64,000 nucleotides of DNA from Sphingobacteriaceae bacterium (GCA_029266635.1 JAQSWM010000009.1:1-64000); one strand, 5' to 3'; shown: positions 42,541 through 52,628, numbered from the stretch's first letter. The notes: generated by a model not told the origin, from the sequence alone. Translations and numbers: made by a program.

Positions 42541-42903
42541 ATGGAAAAAACAGCCGCTAAACTGAAGGAGAAGTACAACGATCTGGATAAAGTGTGGTTT
42601 TTTGTATCCCCAGATTACAAGATCATCTCTTTCAATGAAAAAGCCATGAAGAATAGCATCGCCCTTCACGGCAGAGAACTTAATCCCAAAGACAGTATTT
42701 TAGATTATGCCCGCGATACGCAAAACCGCGTTGACGGTGACTTCATCGCTAACTTTGGTAAAGCTTCTACAGGACGCGTCGTGCATTCTGAACAAGAAGT
42801 GGCTTACGAGTCAGTCCGGCTCTGGGTTCAGTCAGAATTTACCCCAATTTTCGACAAAAACAAGTTATTGGGCATTTCGATTTTAGTCGAAGAGATGAAC
42901 TAA
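42541..42903 (+). CDS. PAS-like single-domain protein
   Basis: A 120-residue protein resembling a PAS fold: FFVSPDYKIISFNEKAM at the start, VRLWVQSEFTPIFDKNKLLGISILVEEM at the end (typical final PAS strands). A helix near residues 40-60 fits the cofactor pocket. It has no kinase, HTH or other output domain. It follows the BLUF gene by 60 bases and may be co-expressed with it. Ligand unknown. Confidence 0.75.
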   Translation: MEKTAAKLKEKYNDLDKVWFFVSPDYKIISFNEKAMKNSIALHGRELNPKDSILDYARDTQNRVDGDFIANFGKASTGRVVHSEQEVAYESVRLWVQSEFTPIFDKNKLLGISILVEEMN

Positions 42904-43016
42904 GCTAAAAAACAGGTATCCTGCTCACCTAATTCACAGTAGTGAAATCTTTGTAAAATTCTTTGCAACGTTTTAGCTGCACGTGGCGTCTAATATCCAA
43001 ACTCAAACCTAATAAC

Positions 43017-43736
43017 ATGAAAAGATTTGTTACATCATTCGGCTGGCTGATGCTATTGCTGCCGTTAATCAGCGTGGCAGGAGTAAGAACTGTGGTAAAC
43101 ACATTAAGCAGCCAGGAAGAAAGGCAGGTGTCGGGCTTTACAGGAATCTCAACCAGTGGGTCGTATGATGTCTTTGTAAAACTGGACGGAAAAGAGTCGC
43201 TCCAGCTTGAAGGCGATGCCAATGAAATCAGCAAGATTGAGACTGTTGTTGAACACGGCATACTCAAAATTCGGAATAAGAAAAACCTTCAGCTCGGATG
43301 GAAGGACGGCAAAAAGGTAACAGTTTATGTAACTGCCAAGACATTGAATAACTTGATGGTAAGCGGATCTGGCAATATGAAGATTGATGGAATTGTGAAG
43401 GCAGGAAACCTGCAGGCAAAGGTAAGCGGATCCGGAAATATGGATTTAAACGCAAGCGCAAACAGCCTGCGTTCGGTAGTTAGCGGATCGGGGTCGCTCA
43501 ATATTGCGGGTACAGCCAAGGATGCAGATATTGTTGTAAGCGGGTCAGGAAATTTCAGGGGCAAAGACCTGCGTACACATAGCGCAGATATAAAGGTTAG
43601 TGGATCCGGAAATGTGAAGGTTTATGCTGACACTTCTATAGATGCAGCTTTGAGCGGATCTGGAAGCATCAATTATGCCGGGAACGCATCCGTTACACAG
43701 GCCAAGAGCGGCTCGGGCTCAATTTCAAAATTCTAA
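43017..43736 (+). CDS. DUF2807 (GIN domain) putative head-domain protein
   Basis: A 239-residue exported protein from the ATG at 43017; the frame starts 18 codons earlier but the signal peptide (RFVTSFGWLMLLLPLISVAG) decides. It contains the GIN/DUF2807 beta-helix, seen as a repeated VSGSGN/LSGSGS step about every 18-20 residues from 118 onward. Such proteins are common and numerous in Bacteroidota envelopes; the adhesin label is a prediction only. It ends before a bidirectional terminator shared with sucB. Confidence 0.87.
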   Translation: MKRFVTSFGWLMLLLPLISVAGVRTVVNTLSSQEERQVSGFTGISTSGSYDVFVKLDGKESLQLEGDANEISKIETVVEHGILKIRNKKNLQLGWKDGKKVTVYVTAKTLNNLMVSGSGNMKIDGIVKAGNLQAKVSGSGNMDLNASANSLRSVVSGSGSLNIAGTAKDADIVVSGSGNFRGKDLRTHSADIKVSGSGNVKVYADTSIDAALSGSGSINYAGNASVTQAKSGSGSISKF

Positions 43737-43751
43737 CACATATTAGAAAAC

Positions 43752-43781
43752 AAAAAGGGCTGCCAAATGGCAGCCCTTTTT
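43752..43781. terminator. Bidirectional terminator between GIN gene and sucB
   Basis: AAAAAGGGCTGCC, loop AAAT, GGCAGCCCTTTTT: a perfect 13-bp stem including the A/T tracts, serving both convergent genes. Confidence 0.92.
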
Positions 43782-43804
43782 GCATATTAGGTTTTTTGTA
43801 AGTT

Positions 43805-45037
43805 CTATACTCCCAATAATAGGCGTGCAGGATCTTCCAGCAACTGCTTAACCCGCACCAAAAATCCAACTGACTCACGTCCATCGATGATCCGGTGATC
43901 GTAAGATAAAGCTACATACATTATCGGGCGGATCACAACCTCGCCATTTACTGCAACCGGACGCTCAACAATGTTGTGCATTCCTAAAATGGCAGATTGC
44001 GGAGCATTGATAATCGGAGTAGACATCATCGACCCAAATACACCACCGTTTGTGATGGTGAAAGTACCTCCGGTCATTTCTTCTATCGACAATTTGTTAT
44101 CACGAGCCTTTGTAGCCAGCTCAACTACCGCCCTCTCGATATCAGCCAGGCTTTTTGATTCAGCATTTCTAATCACCGGAACAACCAGCCCTTTTGGTGC
44201 AGAAACGGCTATCGAGATATCTGCAAAATCGTTGTAAACAATCTCCTCTCCATCTATGCGAGCATTTACTGCCGGAAATTCTTTCAAAGCTTCGCAAACG
44301 GCTTTGGTGAAAAACGACATAAAGCCGAGGCCAACGCCGTGCTTCTCCTTAAACTTGTCTTTATATTTTCCCCGCAGGTCCATCACAGGCTTCATGTCCA
44401 CTTCGTTGAAAGTGGTGAGCATGGCAGTTTCGTTCTTAACAGTAACCAGGCGTTTGGCAACAGTTTTCCGTAAAGACGACATTTTTTCCCGGCGCTCGGC
44501 TCTCGCACCAGCTGGCTGCTGCGGGCTGGCTGACGATGCATCAGCCTGGCGAGCTTCCGGACTTTTCTGACTTCCCCCCTTCTCAGCCTTCAAAGCATCT
44601 TCCTTTGTAAGCCTTCCTCCTACTCCGCTTCCATTCACAGAAGCAGGATCCACTCCCTTTTCTGCCAATATTTTTGCTGCCGACGGCGATGGAGTGCCTG
44701 AAGCATAGCTTGCAGATTTTTCCGGAGCGGAAGCCGAAGCTTCCTGCTTTTGAGCTACCGCAGCGGTTTCTTCTTTCTGTACCGGAGCCGGGGCAGCAGC
44801 GCCTCCTTCTTCGATGGAGCAAACCACAGCTCCGATAGCGAGTGTATCGCCTTCTTTCGCAATGGTCTTCAGCACGCCTGCTTTTTCTGCAGTAAGTTCA
44901 AAGGTTGCTTTATCCGATTCCAGTTCGGCAATAACTTCGTCCATTTCTACCGCATCTCCATCTTTTTTGATCCATTGCGACAAGGTTACTTCTGTTATTG
45001 ATTCGCCTACTGGCGGAACTTTTATTTCTAAGCTCAT
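43805..45037 (-). CDS. sucB: Dihydrolipoyllysine-residue succinyltransferase (E2 of 2-oxoglutarate dehydrogenase)
   Basis: A 410-residue E2 component. The lipoyl domain is at 1-77 with lipoylated K43 in ESDKATFE. An Ala/Pro/Glu-rich linker follows. The peripheral-subunit binding domain is at about 120-155 ([20 protein letters not shown]), and the catalytic domain from about 180 to the end carries [10 protein letters not shown] with the active-site His. It transfers succinyl groups to CoA in the TCA cycle. It begins 15 bases after sucA and is in the same operon. E3 is likely supplied by lpdA at 38.9 kb. Confidence 0.95.
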   Translation of the reverse strand: MSLEIKVPPVGESITEVTLSQWIKKDGDAVEMDEVIAELESDKATFELTAEKAGVLKTIAKEGDTLAIGAVVCSIEEGGAAAPAPVQKEETAAVAQKQEASASAPEKSASYASGTPSPSAAKILAEKGVDPASVNGSGVGGRLTKEDALKAEKGGSQKSPEARQADASSASPQQPAGARAERREKMSSLRKTVAKRLVTVKNETAMLTTFNEVDMKPVMDLRGKYKDKFKEKHGVGLGFMSFFTKAVCEALKEFPAVNARIDGEEIVYNDFADISIAVSAPKGLVVPVIRNAESKSLADIERAVVELATKARDNKLSIEEMTGGTFTITNGGVFGSMMSTPIINAPQSAILGMHNIVERPVAVNGEVVIRPIMYVALSYDHRIIDGRESVGFLVRVKQLLEDPARLLLGV

Positions 45038-45052
45038 AAAATATGATAAGGT

Positions 45053-47839
45053 TTAATCTATGTTGACCGCTTTCCGTGTAGTTGCTTTAATCGCCTGTTT
45101 AACTTCAGGCCCGGCACTATCCTGGAAAGCTCTGCCCACAATATACAACTGTTGGGCAATATGCTGTTTGGCGTAACCGGTTGCCGTGCTGCTGCTCTCC
45201 TTACGGGATATCACTGTAAGATCGCTGTTGCGGAATTTACGGCACAAATACGGCCATGCTCCCATATTCTCCGGCTCTTCCTGTACCCAGATAAACTCTT
45301 TCGCTTTGGAGTATTTCTGCCTGATCTCGTCTATTTGAGCGTATGGAGTTGGATACAATTGTTCAACCCGTACTACTGCTACATCTTTCCGTTTGTCGGT
45401 TTGCTGTTTTTCCAAAAGATCATAATAAACCTTTCCGGTACATAACAACACGCGTTTCACATCTGATGCTTTTACAAAAGTATCGTCAATAACTTCTTTA
45501 AACCCACCTTTGGTAAAGTCCTCAAGCTTGCTTACAACAAGCGGATGGCGCAACAGGCTTTTTGGCGTAAATACCACAAGAGGCTTGCGGAAAGAACGCT
45601 TTACCTGACGCCTAAGGACGTGGAAAAAGCTGGCTGGTGTGGTGCAGTTCGCTACCGTAATATTGTCATCGGCGCAAAGTTCCATAAAACGCTCAATGCG
45701 AGCGGATGAGTGCTCCGGGCCCTGTCCTTCATAGCCGTGCGGCAGCAAAAGCACGAGGCCATTTGAGCGCTGCCATTTAGTTTCGGCACTGGTTATAAAC
45801 TGGTCAACTATAATTTGTGCGCCATTGAAGAAATCGCCGAACTGCGCTTCCCAAACGATAAGAGACTGAGGATTTGCAAGGGCATACCCGTACTCAAAGC
45901 CTAAAACTCCGTACTCAGAAAGGTGGGAGTTAAAAATATCGAACTTGCTTCCGTTTTTTAGTTGTTTTAATGGAACGTACTCCTCTTCGGAATCTTCGAG
46001 CGTTAGCACCGCGTGGCGATGAGAAAAAGTGCCTCGCTCAACATCCTGCCCACTTACCCGAACCCGAAGATCTTCTTCAAGCAAGGTGCCGTAAGCCATC
46101 AGCTCACCCATTGCCCAATCGAAGGTTTGATTTTGAACCATCTTCTTACGGTCGTCGAACAGCTTTTCTATCTTTTTGAAGAACTTTTTATCGCCCGGCA
46201 GGGTACTGATTTTAGTTGCTATGTCAATGAAAACCTCTTTAGATACAGACGTATCAACAGAAGCCCTCACCTCTTCAGGCGAAGCAAGTCCCAAGCCCGT
46301 CCACGCACCCGAGAACATCGGGTTGGTATCCGCGTAAGCTTCTTCTTTCGACTCATTTAAACGTTCCTGCAGCAAAGCCCGAAAGCTCTTCTCCATCTCC
46401 TTGGCTAAATCGGCACTGATGGCGCCTTCGCCTGTAAGTTTCTTATTGTAGATCTCCCGTGGGTTGGGATGCTTTTCTATGGTTTTATAAAGAAGCGGCT
46501 GAGTGAATTTTGGCTCATCTGCTTCGTTGTGGCCGAAGCGGCGATAGCATAAAAGATCGATGAAAACGTCGTTGTGATATCGTTGGCGATACTCTACCGC
46601 CATGTTAATGGCATATACAAGCGCCTCTACATCATCGCCATTCACGTGAAAAACGGGCGACAAGGTAACCTTTGAAATATCGGTGCAATAGGTGGATGAA
46701 CGGGCGTCTTTGTAGTTGGTGGTGAAGCCAACCTGGTTATTGATAACTAAATGGATTGTGCCACCGGTCTGATAACCTTCCAGCTTAGCCATTTGTATCA
46801 CTTCATAAACAATGCCCTGTCCGGCGATAGAAGCATCTCCGTGGATTAGAATCGGAGCAATTTTGCTGTTATCGCCCCCGTATTTGAAATCGATTTTAGA
46901 ACGAACCATACCCTCCACAATCGGGTCAACTGTTTCCAGGTGGGATGGATTCGGGCAAAGGCTTAAATGCATTTTCTTGCCTTTTGCGGTTTCAACATCA
47001 GTTGAATAACCGAGGTGATATTTTACGTCGCCTCCAAAATTTTTGCCTTCTTCGTAAGCCTTGCCTTCAAACTCAGAAAATATTTCCTTGTAAGTTTTGT
47101 GCATGATGTTGGCGAGCACATTCAGCCGCCCGCGATGCGCCATCCCGATCACAAACTCCTCTATTCCTAGCTCAGCACCTTTCTCAATTACAGAATCCAG
47201 CGCCGGTATAACGCTTTCGGCTCCTTCAAGAGAAAAACGCTTTTGGCCGAGGAATTTAGTCCCTAGGAAGTTTTCAAAAACAACGGCTTCGTTTAGTTTT
47301 TGAAGGATGCGCTTTTTTGTATCAATAGAAAACTGTGGCGTATTACGCTCAGATTCCATACGCTGCTCAAACCATTTTACCTTTTCAGGATTCCGGATGA
47401 ACTTGTATTCAGCACCAATAGACTGGCAATAAGTATCTTCTAACAACTGTAAAATATCCCGAAGCTTTGCCGGCCCAAGGCCAACCTCTATACCCGCATT
47501 AAAAACAGTATCTAAGTCAGTTTCGCTAAGCCCGAAAGTTGACAACTCTTTCCCCGGAAAGTATTTCCGCCGTTCCCGGACAGGATTGGTTTTAGTAAAT
47601 AAATGACCTCTTGAGCGATAGCCATTGATCATCTTCAAAACATCTATCTCCCTCAGCACATGCTCAGGCGTGCCCTCGGTTGATGCCGACGCTCCGCCCT
47701 GTGCGCCCTTGCCAAAATCAAAACCTTCAAAAAACTTTTGCCAGCCAAACTCAACCGATTCCGGATCTTCCAGGTAGGCTTTATAAAGTGAATCTATATA
47801 TCCTCCGTCTGCATTACTGAGGTACGACAAATTATCCAT
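45053..47839 (-). CDS. sucA: 2-oxoglutarate dehydrogenase E1 component
   Basis: A 928-residue thiamine-diphosphate enzyme that decarboxylates 2-oxoglutarate and transfers the succinyl group to E2 lipoamide. The N-terminal E2-binding segment includes YIDSLYKAYLEDPESVE. The TPP region has GMAHRGRLNVLANI, then HGDASIAGQGIVYE and LVINNQVGFTTN. The pyrimidine-binding half contains LLLPHGYEGQGPEHSSARIERF. Length matches the family (about 930). It heads the sucAB operon with a promoter-like box upstream. Confidence 0.96.
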   Translation of the reverse strand: MDNLSYLSNADGGYIDSLYKAYLEDPESVEFGWQKFFEGFDFGKGAQGGASASTEGTPEHVLREIDVLKMINGYRSRGHLFTKTNPVRERRKYFPGKELSTFGLSETDLDTVFNAGIEVGLGPAKLRDILQLLEDTYCQSIGAEYKFIRNPEKVKWFEQRMESERNTPQFSIDTKKRILQKLNEAVVFENFLGTKFLGQKRFSLEGAESVIPALDSVIEKGAELGIEEFVIGMAHRGRLNVLANIMHKTYKEIFSEFEGKAYEEGKNFGGDVKYHLGYSTDVETAKGKKMHLSLCPNPSHLETVDPIVEGMVRSKIDFKYGGDNSKIAPILIHGDASIAGQGIVYEVIQMAKLEGYQTGGTIHLVINNQVGFTTNYKDARSSTYCTDISKVTLSPVFHVNGDDVEALVYAINMAVEYRQRYHNDVFIDLLCYRRFGHNEADEPKFTQPLLYKTIEKHPNPREIYNKKLTGEGAISADLAKEMEKSFRALLQERLNESKEEAYADTNPMFSGAWTGLGLASPEEVRASVDTSVSKEVFIDIATKISTLPGDKKFFKKIEKLFDDRKKMVQNQTFDWAMGELMAYGTLLEEDLRVRVSGQDVERGTFSHRHAVLTLEDSEEEYVPLKQLKNGSKFDIFNSHLSEYGVLGFEYGYALANPQSLIVWEAQFGDFFNGAQIIVDQFITSAETKWQRSNGLVLLLPHGYEGQGPEHSSARIERFMELCADDNITVANCTTPASFFHVLRRQVKRSFRKPLVVFTPKSLLRHPLVVSKLEDFTKGGFKEVIDDTFVKASDVKRVLLCTGKVYYDLLEKQQTDKRKDVAVVRVEQLYPTPYAQIDEIRQKYSKAKEFIWVQEEPENMGAWPYLCRKFRNSDLTVISRKESSSTATGYAKQHIAQQLYIVGRAFQDSAGPEVKQAIKATTRKAVNID

Positions 47840-47865
47840 CAGATGATTATAATAGTAGTTGCACG

Positions 47866-47873
47866 CAAAATTA
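47866..47873 (-). promoter_or_regulatory. Candidate -7 box of sucAB
   Basis: TAATTTTG on the - strand matches TAnnTTTG and lies 27 bases upstream of the sucA start. No clear -33 partner was identified. Confidence 0.4.
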
Positions 47874-47999
47874 ACAATTAAAGAACATTTCGCCCTAAGT
47901 AGTTCGGATTAATAATGAACCGGAATAGCTGCTTTTGCTCCATTAAAACTATAACGTACTGGCAGGGTTTATGTAATAGTTACCTCTAAATTTAAGATT

Positions 48000-48479
48000 A
48001 TGAAAAAAGCAATAACAATGACAGCAATGATACTTGCTGTTGCAATAGTTCTTCCTTCGTGCTCAAGCACGAAAACCGCTACAACCACCAGCAACGTAAG
48101 CCATGGTCGGGTAAGCGGGACCTGGATGGTTAGCAATATTAGCTACGAAGGTATTATTGAGAATAACGTCCAAACTATTTTTGACCTGGCACCGCCGACT
48201 GCCTTTCAGAACAGCACCTGGACGTTAACTGGCAGTGGGAATGGGACAATTGCCCTGACCAACGGCACCGTACAACCAATTTATTGGTCGTTGAATGAAG
48301 CGCAAAGCCCTGCAAGCTTCCAGTTCAAGAAGGTAAATCCAGGCGAAAAAGCCAGAAATGTTACTACCGGCTACAGCATGGACGTAAGCAGCGCCGATGC
48401 GAACAACGTGGTATTGCGCTTACCTGTTGACACCGGCGGAACCAGAGCCTACATCATTTTAAACATGACAAAGAAATAA
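48000..48479 (+). CDS. Lipocalin-like lipoprotein, 159 aa
   Basis: A small exported lipoprotein: the signal peptide ends with LPSC and the lipidated residue would be C21. The mature part starts with a Thr/Ser linker and GRVSGTWMVSNI, the opening pattern of lipocalin-like Bacteroidota lipoproteins, followed by alternating beta strands. No catalytic motif is visible. It is monocistronic, with a terminator 25 bases after the stop. Function is unknown. Confidence 0.78.
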   Translation: MKKAITMTAMILAVAIVLPSCSSTKTATTTSNVSHGRVSGTWMVSNISYEGIIENNVQTIFDLAPPTAFQNSTWTLTGSGNGTIALTNGTVQPIYWSLNEAQSPASFQFKKVNPGEKARNVTTGYSMDVSSADANNVVLRLPVDTGGTRAYIILNMTKK

Positions 48480-48504
48480 TTCTTCCAATACTGGATTAAG
48501 GAGA

Positions 48505-48536
48505 GCCGCAACTTACAAATTGCGGCTTTTCTTTTG
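48505..48536 (+). terminator. Terminator after the lipoprotein gene
   Basis: AGCCGCAA, loop of 8, TTGCGGCT, followed by a T-rich tract (TTTCTTTT). Confidence 0.85.
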
Positions 48537-48588
48537 GCACAAATAATCCTCACACAATATTTAGATTTGTGGATACAGTCAATACTTC

Positions 48589-49899
48589 ATGAAAAGATCT
48601 TTGTTAGCCGCAGCTTTGCTCATTGCCATGTTACCTGGCTTCGCCAGGCCCATTAAAGCACGCAAAATCAGGAAAATACTTCAGCGCTCAGAAGTGCTGT
48701 CTAAATACTTCGCCGGATTCGCCTTGTATGATCTGAAAGATCGTAAAATGATAGTGGAGCAGAACTCTGATAAATACTTCACTCCTGCTTCTAATACCAA
48801 GCTTTATACTTTTTACGCAGGATTAAAGCTGCTAAAAGATTCCATTCCCGGATTACAGTACCGCATCAGCGGCGATTCGCTCATCTTCTGGGGCACAGGC
48901 GATCCCACGCTCCTTCACCCCGACTTTTTAGATCGGCAGCCCATCATCCAAAAGCTTAATGCTTCTGGCAAGAAACTCTACTTCGCCAAGGGCAGGTACA
49001 CAGGCGAGTTTTATGGCACCGGTTGGCCATACGGCGATTATAACGATTACTATCAGACGGAAATTTCTGAGCTTCCGCTATACGGGAACATCATACGCTT
49101 TTCAAATACCGTAGGCAATTTGGCTGCGATACCCGCACTGGGCATTCTCAAAGATGTTGCTGAGTTCAAGGATGATCTGGCAGCGAAAGGCTTTTATGTG
49201 CAGCGTGATATTTTGAACAACACCTTTCATTATCCGCCCGGAGCGATTTTAATCCCATATAGCCAGGAAGTTCCTTACAAGGTTAACAGCGCTTTCCAGG
49301 ATGTGCTGTTAAAAAACATGCTTCCGAACTACGCAGGCGAAATCCCGTATGTAGCTCCTGCAAATTTCAAGACGCTTTACAGCTTCCCCGCAGATACGGT
49401 TTTTAAACACCTGCTCCTGCCAAGCGATAACTTCATTGCAGAGCATTTACTGCTGAACTATGCCGCCGAGAACAACCTGCCTATGAACACAGATTCTGTG
49501 ATCAGATACGTTACGAAGAACTTTTTGCAGGATTTGCCAGATAAGCCGCAGTGGGCAGATGGCTCCGGGCTGTCCCGGCACGACCTCTTTACTCCCCGCG
49601 ACATGGTGAAGATTTGCGAGAAAATTTGGGATACTATAAACAATGAGGAGCGCCTTTTTAATCTGCTTCCACAGGGAGGAAAAGCCGGCACTATCCGCAA
49701 CATGTTCAAGGGAGAACCTCCGTTCGTATTTGCTAAAACCGGCACCTTGTCAAACAACCATAACCTTTCGGGATACCTGGTTACCAAGTCGGGAAAACGT
49801 CTGATATTCTCCTTTATGAACAACAACTTTACTGCTCCAACTTCTGTGGTTCGGGCTGAAATGGAGCGGATATTAACCGCGATACACCGCGATAACTAA
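48589..49899 (+). CDS. dacB: D-alanyl-D-alanine carboxypeptidase/endopeptidase, PBP4 family (S13)
   Basis: A 436-residue penicillin-binding protein with signal peptide (cut near GFAR). S68-N-T-K71 in FTPASNTKLYT carries the acylated serine. The SxN motif is in DGSGLSRHD, and the KTG is in FAKTGTLSNNHN. It trims peptidoglycan stem peptides and cross-links in the periplasm. Length is near E. coli PBP4 (477), slightly shorter. It is convergent with the phosphodiester glycosidase gene, with stops 1 base apart. Confidence 0.9.
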   Translation: MKRSLLAAALLIAMLPGFARPIKARKIRKILQRSEVLSKYFAGFALYDLKDRKMIVEQNSDKYFTPASNTKLYTFYAGLKLLKDSIPGLQYRISGDSLIFWGTGDPTLLHPDFLDRQPIIQKLNASGKKLYFAKGRYTGEFYGTGWPYGDYNDYYQTEISELPLYGNIIRFSNTVGNLAAIPALGILKDVAEFKDDLAAKGFYVQRDILNNTFHYPPGAILIPYSQEVPYKVNSAFQDVLLKNMLPNYAGEIPYVAPANFKTLYSFPADTVFKHLLLPSDNFIAEHLLLNYAAENNLPMNTDSVIRYVTKNFLQDLPDKPQWADGSGLSRHDLFTPRDMVKICEKIWDTINNEERLFNLLPQGGKAGTIRNMFKGEPPFVFAKTGTLSNNHNLSGYLVTKSGKRLIFSFMNNNFTAPTSVVRAEMERILTAIHRDN

Positions 49900-49900
49900 A

Positions 49901-50758
49901 TTAGCGCCGTTTTACCAGCAGCACATTGGCAACTTTGCGCTCACCAGCATGATCCCATTTCTTGTTATCGCTCGGATAATTTACCACTCCGTTGTCCGGT
50001 TTGCCTTTTATCCAAAGTGTGGTGGAGCCGCCGCCATCCAGGTTGATGGCATCTTTGGCTTTCAACCAGCGCATCAGGTCCTGCAGCTCAAACAGGCTCA
50101 TGCCGGCAGCGTTTGCATTTCTGCCATCCACCGTGATAAAGAGAACATGTTTATTCGGCAGGACGGCTACCGCAGAACGTGGATTTCTTAAGCGAGAGAA
50201 AGCCGCCGTGTCCATCGGTTCCTCTTTTCGGTTCAACAACAATAAAGCTCCGGTATTCATTACATCCTCCGCCTTCAGGCTGTTCTCCCAACTCTCTGTT
50301 CCATCCCACTTCACAATGCTTAGCTTGCCTTTATCTATGGCAACAGCAGCTTTTTGATGAATAGCCCTCCCTTCGGGATATGGGCTGTTCTGTGAAATCA
50401 CTGTTCCATCGGACTTGACGAAATCCCTGGAACCGCCATTCTTCACATCGAAAAAATCACCGTTGATTGCAGCAATCGCGTTAACTGCCTTGCCGAATTC
50501 GCTGGTATGTTTCAGTTCCTTTTCCTCATACGCCAAGTCGATCTGGTTACGCCTTCGCGGTTTGACCTCAACTATCGTGATGTTTTGATTTGAATTAAAA
50601 AGGTTGTTTTTAAACCAATAGTGCTTTAGCAAAACTCCGGGGGCGATCTTTTCTTTCTCCCACTTCAGCTTAGAAAACAGCAAAGAATCTGTCTGACCGA
50701 AAAGCTGCGCTGAGAATAAGACCGCGAGAAATGTGAAGCTTATCCGTTTTTGAATCAT
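49901..50758 (-). CDS. Exported phosphodiester glycosidase family protein (NAGPA/DUF2233)
   Basis: A 285-residue protein from the ATG at 50758; the frame starts nine codons earlier but overlaps the sulfatase gene and the signal peptide (SFTFLAVLFSAQLFGQ) fixes this start. The family motif DAINLDGGGSTTLWIKG lies near residue 240, and AAINGDFFDVKNGGSR near residue 95. Related enzymes remove phosphodiester-linked sugars, for example the uncovering enzyme NAGPA. It is 19 bases downstream of the sulfatase gene on the same strand, so joint action on a modified glycan is plausible but inferred. Confidence 0.85.
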   Translation of the reverse strand: MIQKRISFTFLAVLFSAQLFGQTDSLLFSKLKWEKEKIAPGVLLKHYWFKNNLFNSNQNITIVEVKPRRRNQIDLAYEEKELKHTSEFGKAVNAIAAINGDFFDVKNGGSRDFVKSDGTVISQNSPYPEGRAIHQKAAVAIDKGKLSIVKWDGTESWENSLKAEDVMNTGALLLLNRKEEPMDTAAFSRLRNPRSAVAVLPNKHVLFITVDGRNANAAGMSLFELQDLMRWLKAKDAINLDGGGSTTLWIKGKPDNGVVNYPSDNKKWDHAGERKVANVLLVKRR

Positions 50759-50777
50759 GTGCTTGAGTTTATAATTT

Positions 50778-52628
50778 TCAGCCAATATTCGCTATAATCC
50801 GTTTGGCAATTTTCACATCATGAGGCGCTTGCCACAATGCCTCCCCTGCGGTTTTCTTATCCTCACGCTGAGCAGCCATTTGCTTGATTGAGCCTAATGC
50901 GGGCATAGCATCTTTACCCATCTTTTCCAACACGGTTAAAGCCTCAACACGTACAAACTGATTCTCTGAACTAAGCGCATCCGATAGCACACTGATAATC
51001 TTCGCGTTTCCTTCTAAGCCATACACAGCCTCGGCAGCGGCAATCTGTACAGCGGGAACGGCATCATGCAGAAGAGCAGTGAGTTTAGTGCTTGCGGGCT
51101 TTGCCTGCTTTCCGAGAATCGTACAGCCAGTGGCGGCCCAATACCTCACAATAGCATTCGCGTCACTTAACCTAATGGACAATTCCTTTAAATAAGCAGC
51201 ATTTCTGCTGGTAGCCATGTCAGCTGTTTCACGGATGCGTTCTAATGGATATTTAGAGCTATGTGCATAGTCGTAAACTGTACCGGTCTTTGAGATATCA
51301 ACCCGCATGGATTCCGGGATAAAGCCCGCATCGACGTTCTTCAGCATTAAATCCCTGCAATCTTTGCGCATCTTTTCCAATAGGCTTTGATACTTTTTAT
51401 CCCCCGCAAGATTGTGCATATTGTACGGATCTGCTTCCGTGTCGAATAGCTCTTCGGAAGGCTTTGCTTTCCAAAAAACCGTTTGTGCAGGAGTCAATTT
51501 GCCGGCTTTGTAACTGTTCTCCCACGAGACGATCGATGGAGTTTCCCAATAGTATTCGTTATGCTGGCCGTAAATTTTATGAGGCATATAATTTCGGATG
51601 TATCGGTACTTCTTGCTCCGGATAGTGCGTATCATTTCCAGCGACTCATCAATCCTTCCTCTAAAACCAAAGGCATATTCCTTTTCAGGCGTATTTTGAT
51701 CTCCCAAAAATGGCTTGCCTTGCATATATGAAGGCACTTTAATCCCCGCCAGGCTTAACACGGACGGGGCGAAATCCTCAAACGACACTATGCGGTCTAT
51801 TCGGCTTCCGGCAGGTGCTGAAGCTATATTCGCATATTTTTTGGGAAAACGGATAATGAGGGGCACGTGCAAACCCGAATCATACATAAAGCGCTTGCTC
51901 CTCCCCAGTACGCCGCCGTTATCACTATAGTAAAACACGATGGTATTTTCTGCCAAACCAGCTTCCTTAAGCTCCTTCAGCAGCTTACCAACTTGCTGAT
52001 CCATTGTTTCTATCTTGTCGTAATAAGCTGCCCAGTCGTGCTTCATTTCTGGTGTGGCGGGCAAATAGGGCGGGATTATTACTTTTTCAGGATCGTGCTG
52101 GGTTGGCTTTTTGGAACCGCGGATGCCGATGCTGCTCTCGTGCGTTACGCCGAGATTGAACACCGCGAAGAAGGGCTGACCGGGCTTGCGGTTTTTGTAA
52201 GTCGCTTTGGTGCTTGATTCATCCCAAGTGTTCGGGTGCCTGTTAAAATTGTAATCTTCCTTATCGTTATTGGTAGCATAGTAGCCCACCTGCCGTAAAT
52301 ATTTCGGAAACAATTTTATAAAGTCAGGGATGGGATAATTGCTCCTCATGAGTTCGGTGCCCATGTCGCAGGCAAGCATGCCGGTAATCAAAGTTGATCG
52401 CGACAAAGCACAGGCAGGCTGTGCGAATGCATGTTCATACAGCACGCCTTCTGTTGCGAACTTGTCAATATTCGGAGTGGTGGCAACCTTATCGCCATAA
52501 CAACCGAGCATTGTAGTGTTATCCTCGCTTACAATCCACAAGATATTGGGGCGGTCCTGAACTTGTTGGGCTATGGCTGCGAAGCCACAACTCGTCCAAA
52601 AGCAAAGTAAAAAAAAGATATGGCGCAT
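50778..52628 (-). CDS. Secreted sulfatase with C-terminal HEAT-like repeats
   Basis: A 616-residue arylsulfatase-superfamily protein. A signal peptide ends near AAIAQ. RPNILWIVSEDN at 26-37 supplies metal-binding Asp/Asn. The formylglycine site is C73-A-L-S-R77, with Leu where the canonical C-x-P/A-x-R has Pro or Ala. KPTQHDPEKVIIPPYLPATPE and YYSDNGG are further family blocks. Residues 490-600 form HEAT/PBS-type helical repeats (ANAIVRYWAATGC, then VPAVQIAAAEAVYG). It is similar to heparan-N-sulfatase-type enzymes acting on glycans. Activity depends on an anaerobic or aerobic maturase encoded elsewhere. Confidence 0.88.
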   Translation of the reverse strand: MRHIFFLLCFWTSCGFAAIAQQVQDRPNILWIVSEDNTTMLGCYGDKVATTPNIDKFATEGVLYEHAFAQPACALSRSTLITGMLACDMGTELMRSNYPIPDFIKLFPKYLRQVGYYATNNDKEDYNFNRHPNTWDESSTKATYKNRKPGQPFFAVFNLGVTHESSIGIRGSKKPTQHDPEKVIIPPYLPATPEMKHDWAAYYDKIETMDQQVGKLLKELKEAGLAENTIVFYYSDNGGVLGRSKRFMYDSGLHVPLIIRFPKKYANIASAPAGSRIDRIVSFEDFAPSVLSLAGIKVPSYMQGKPFLGDQNTPEKEYAFGFRGRIDESLEMIRTIRSKKYRYIRNYMPHKIYGQHNEYYWETPSIVSWENSYKAGKLTPAQTVFWKAKPSEELFDTEADPYNMHNLAGDKKYQSLLEKMRKDCRDLMLKNVDAGFIPESMRVDISKTGTVYDYAHSSKYPLERIRETADMATSRNAAYLKELSIRLSDANAIVRYWAATGCTILGKQAKPASTKLTALLHDAVPAVQIAAAEAVYGLEGNAKIISVLSDALSSENQFVRVEALTVLEKMGKDAMPALGSIKQMAAQREDKKTAGEALWQAPHDVKIAKRIIANIG

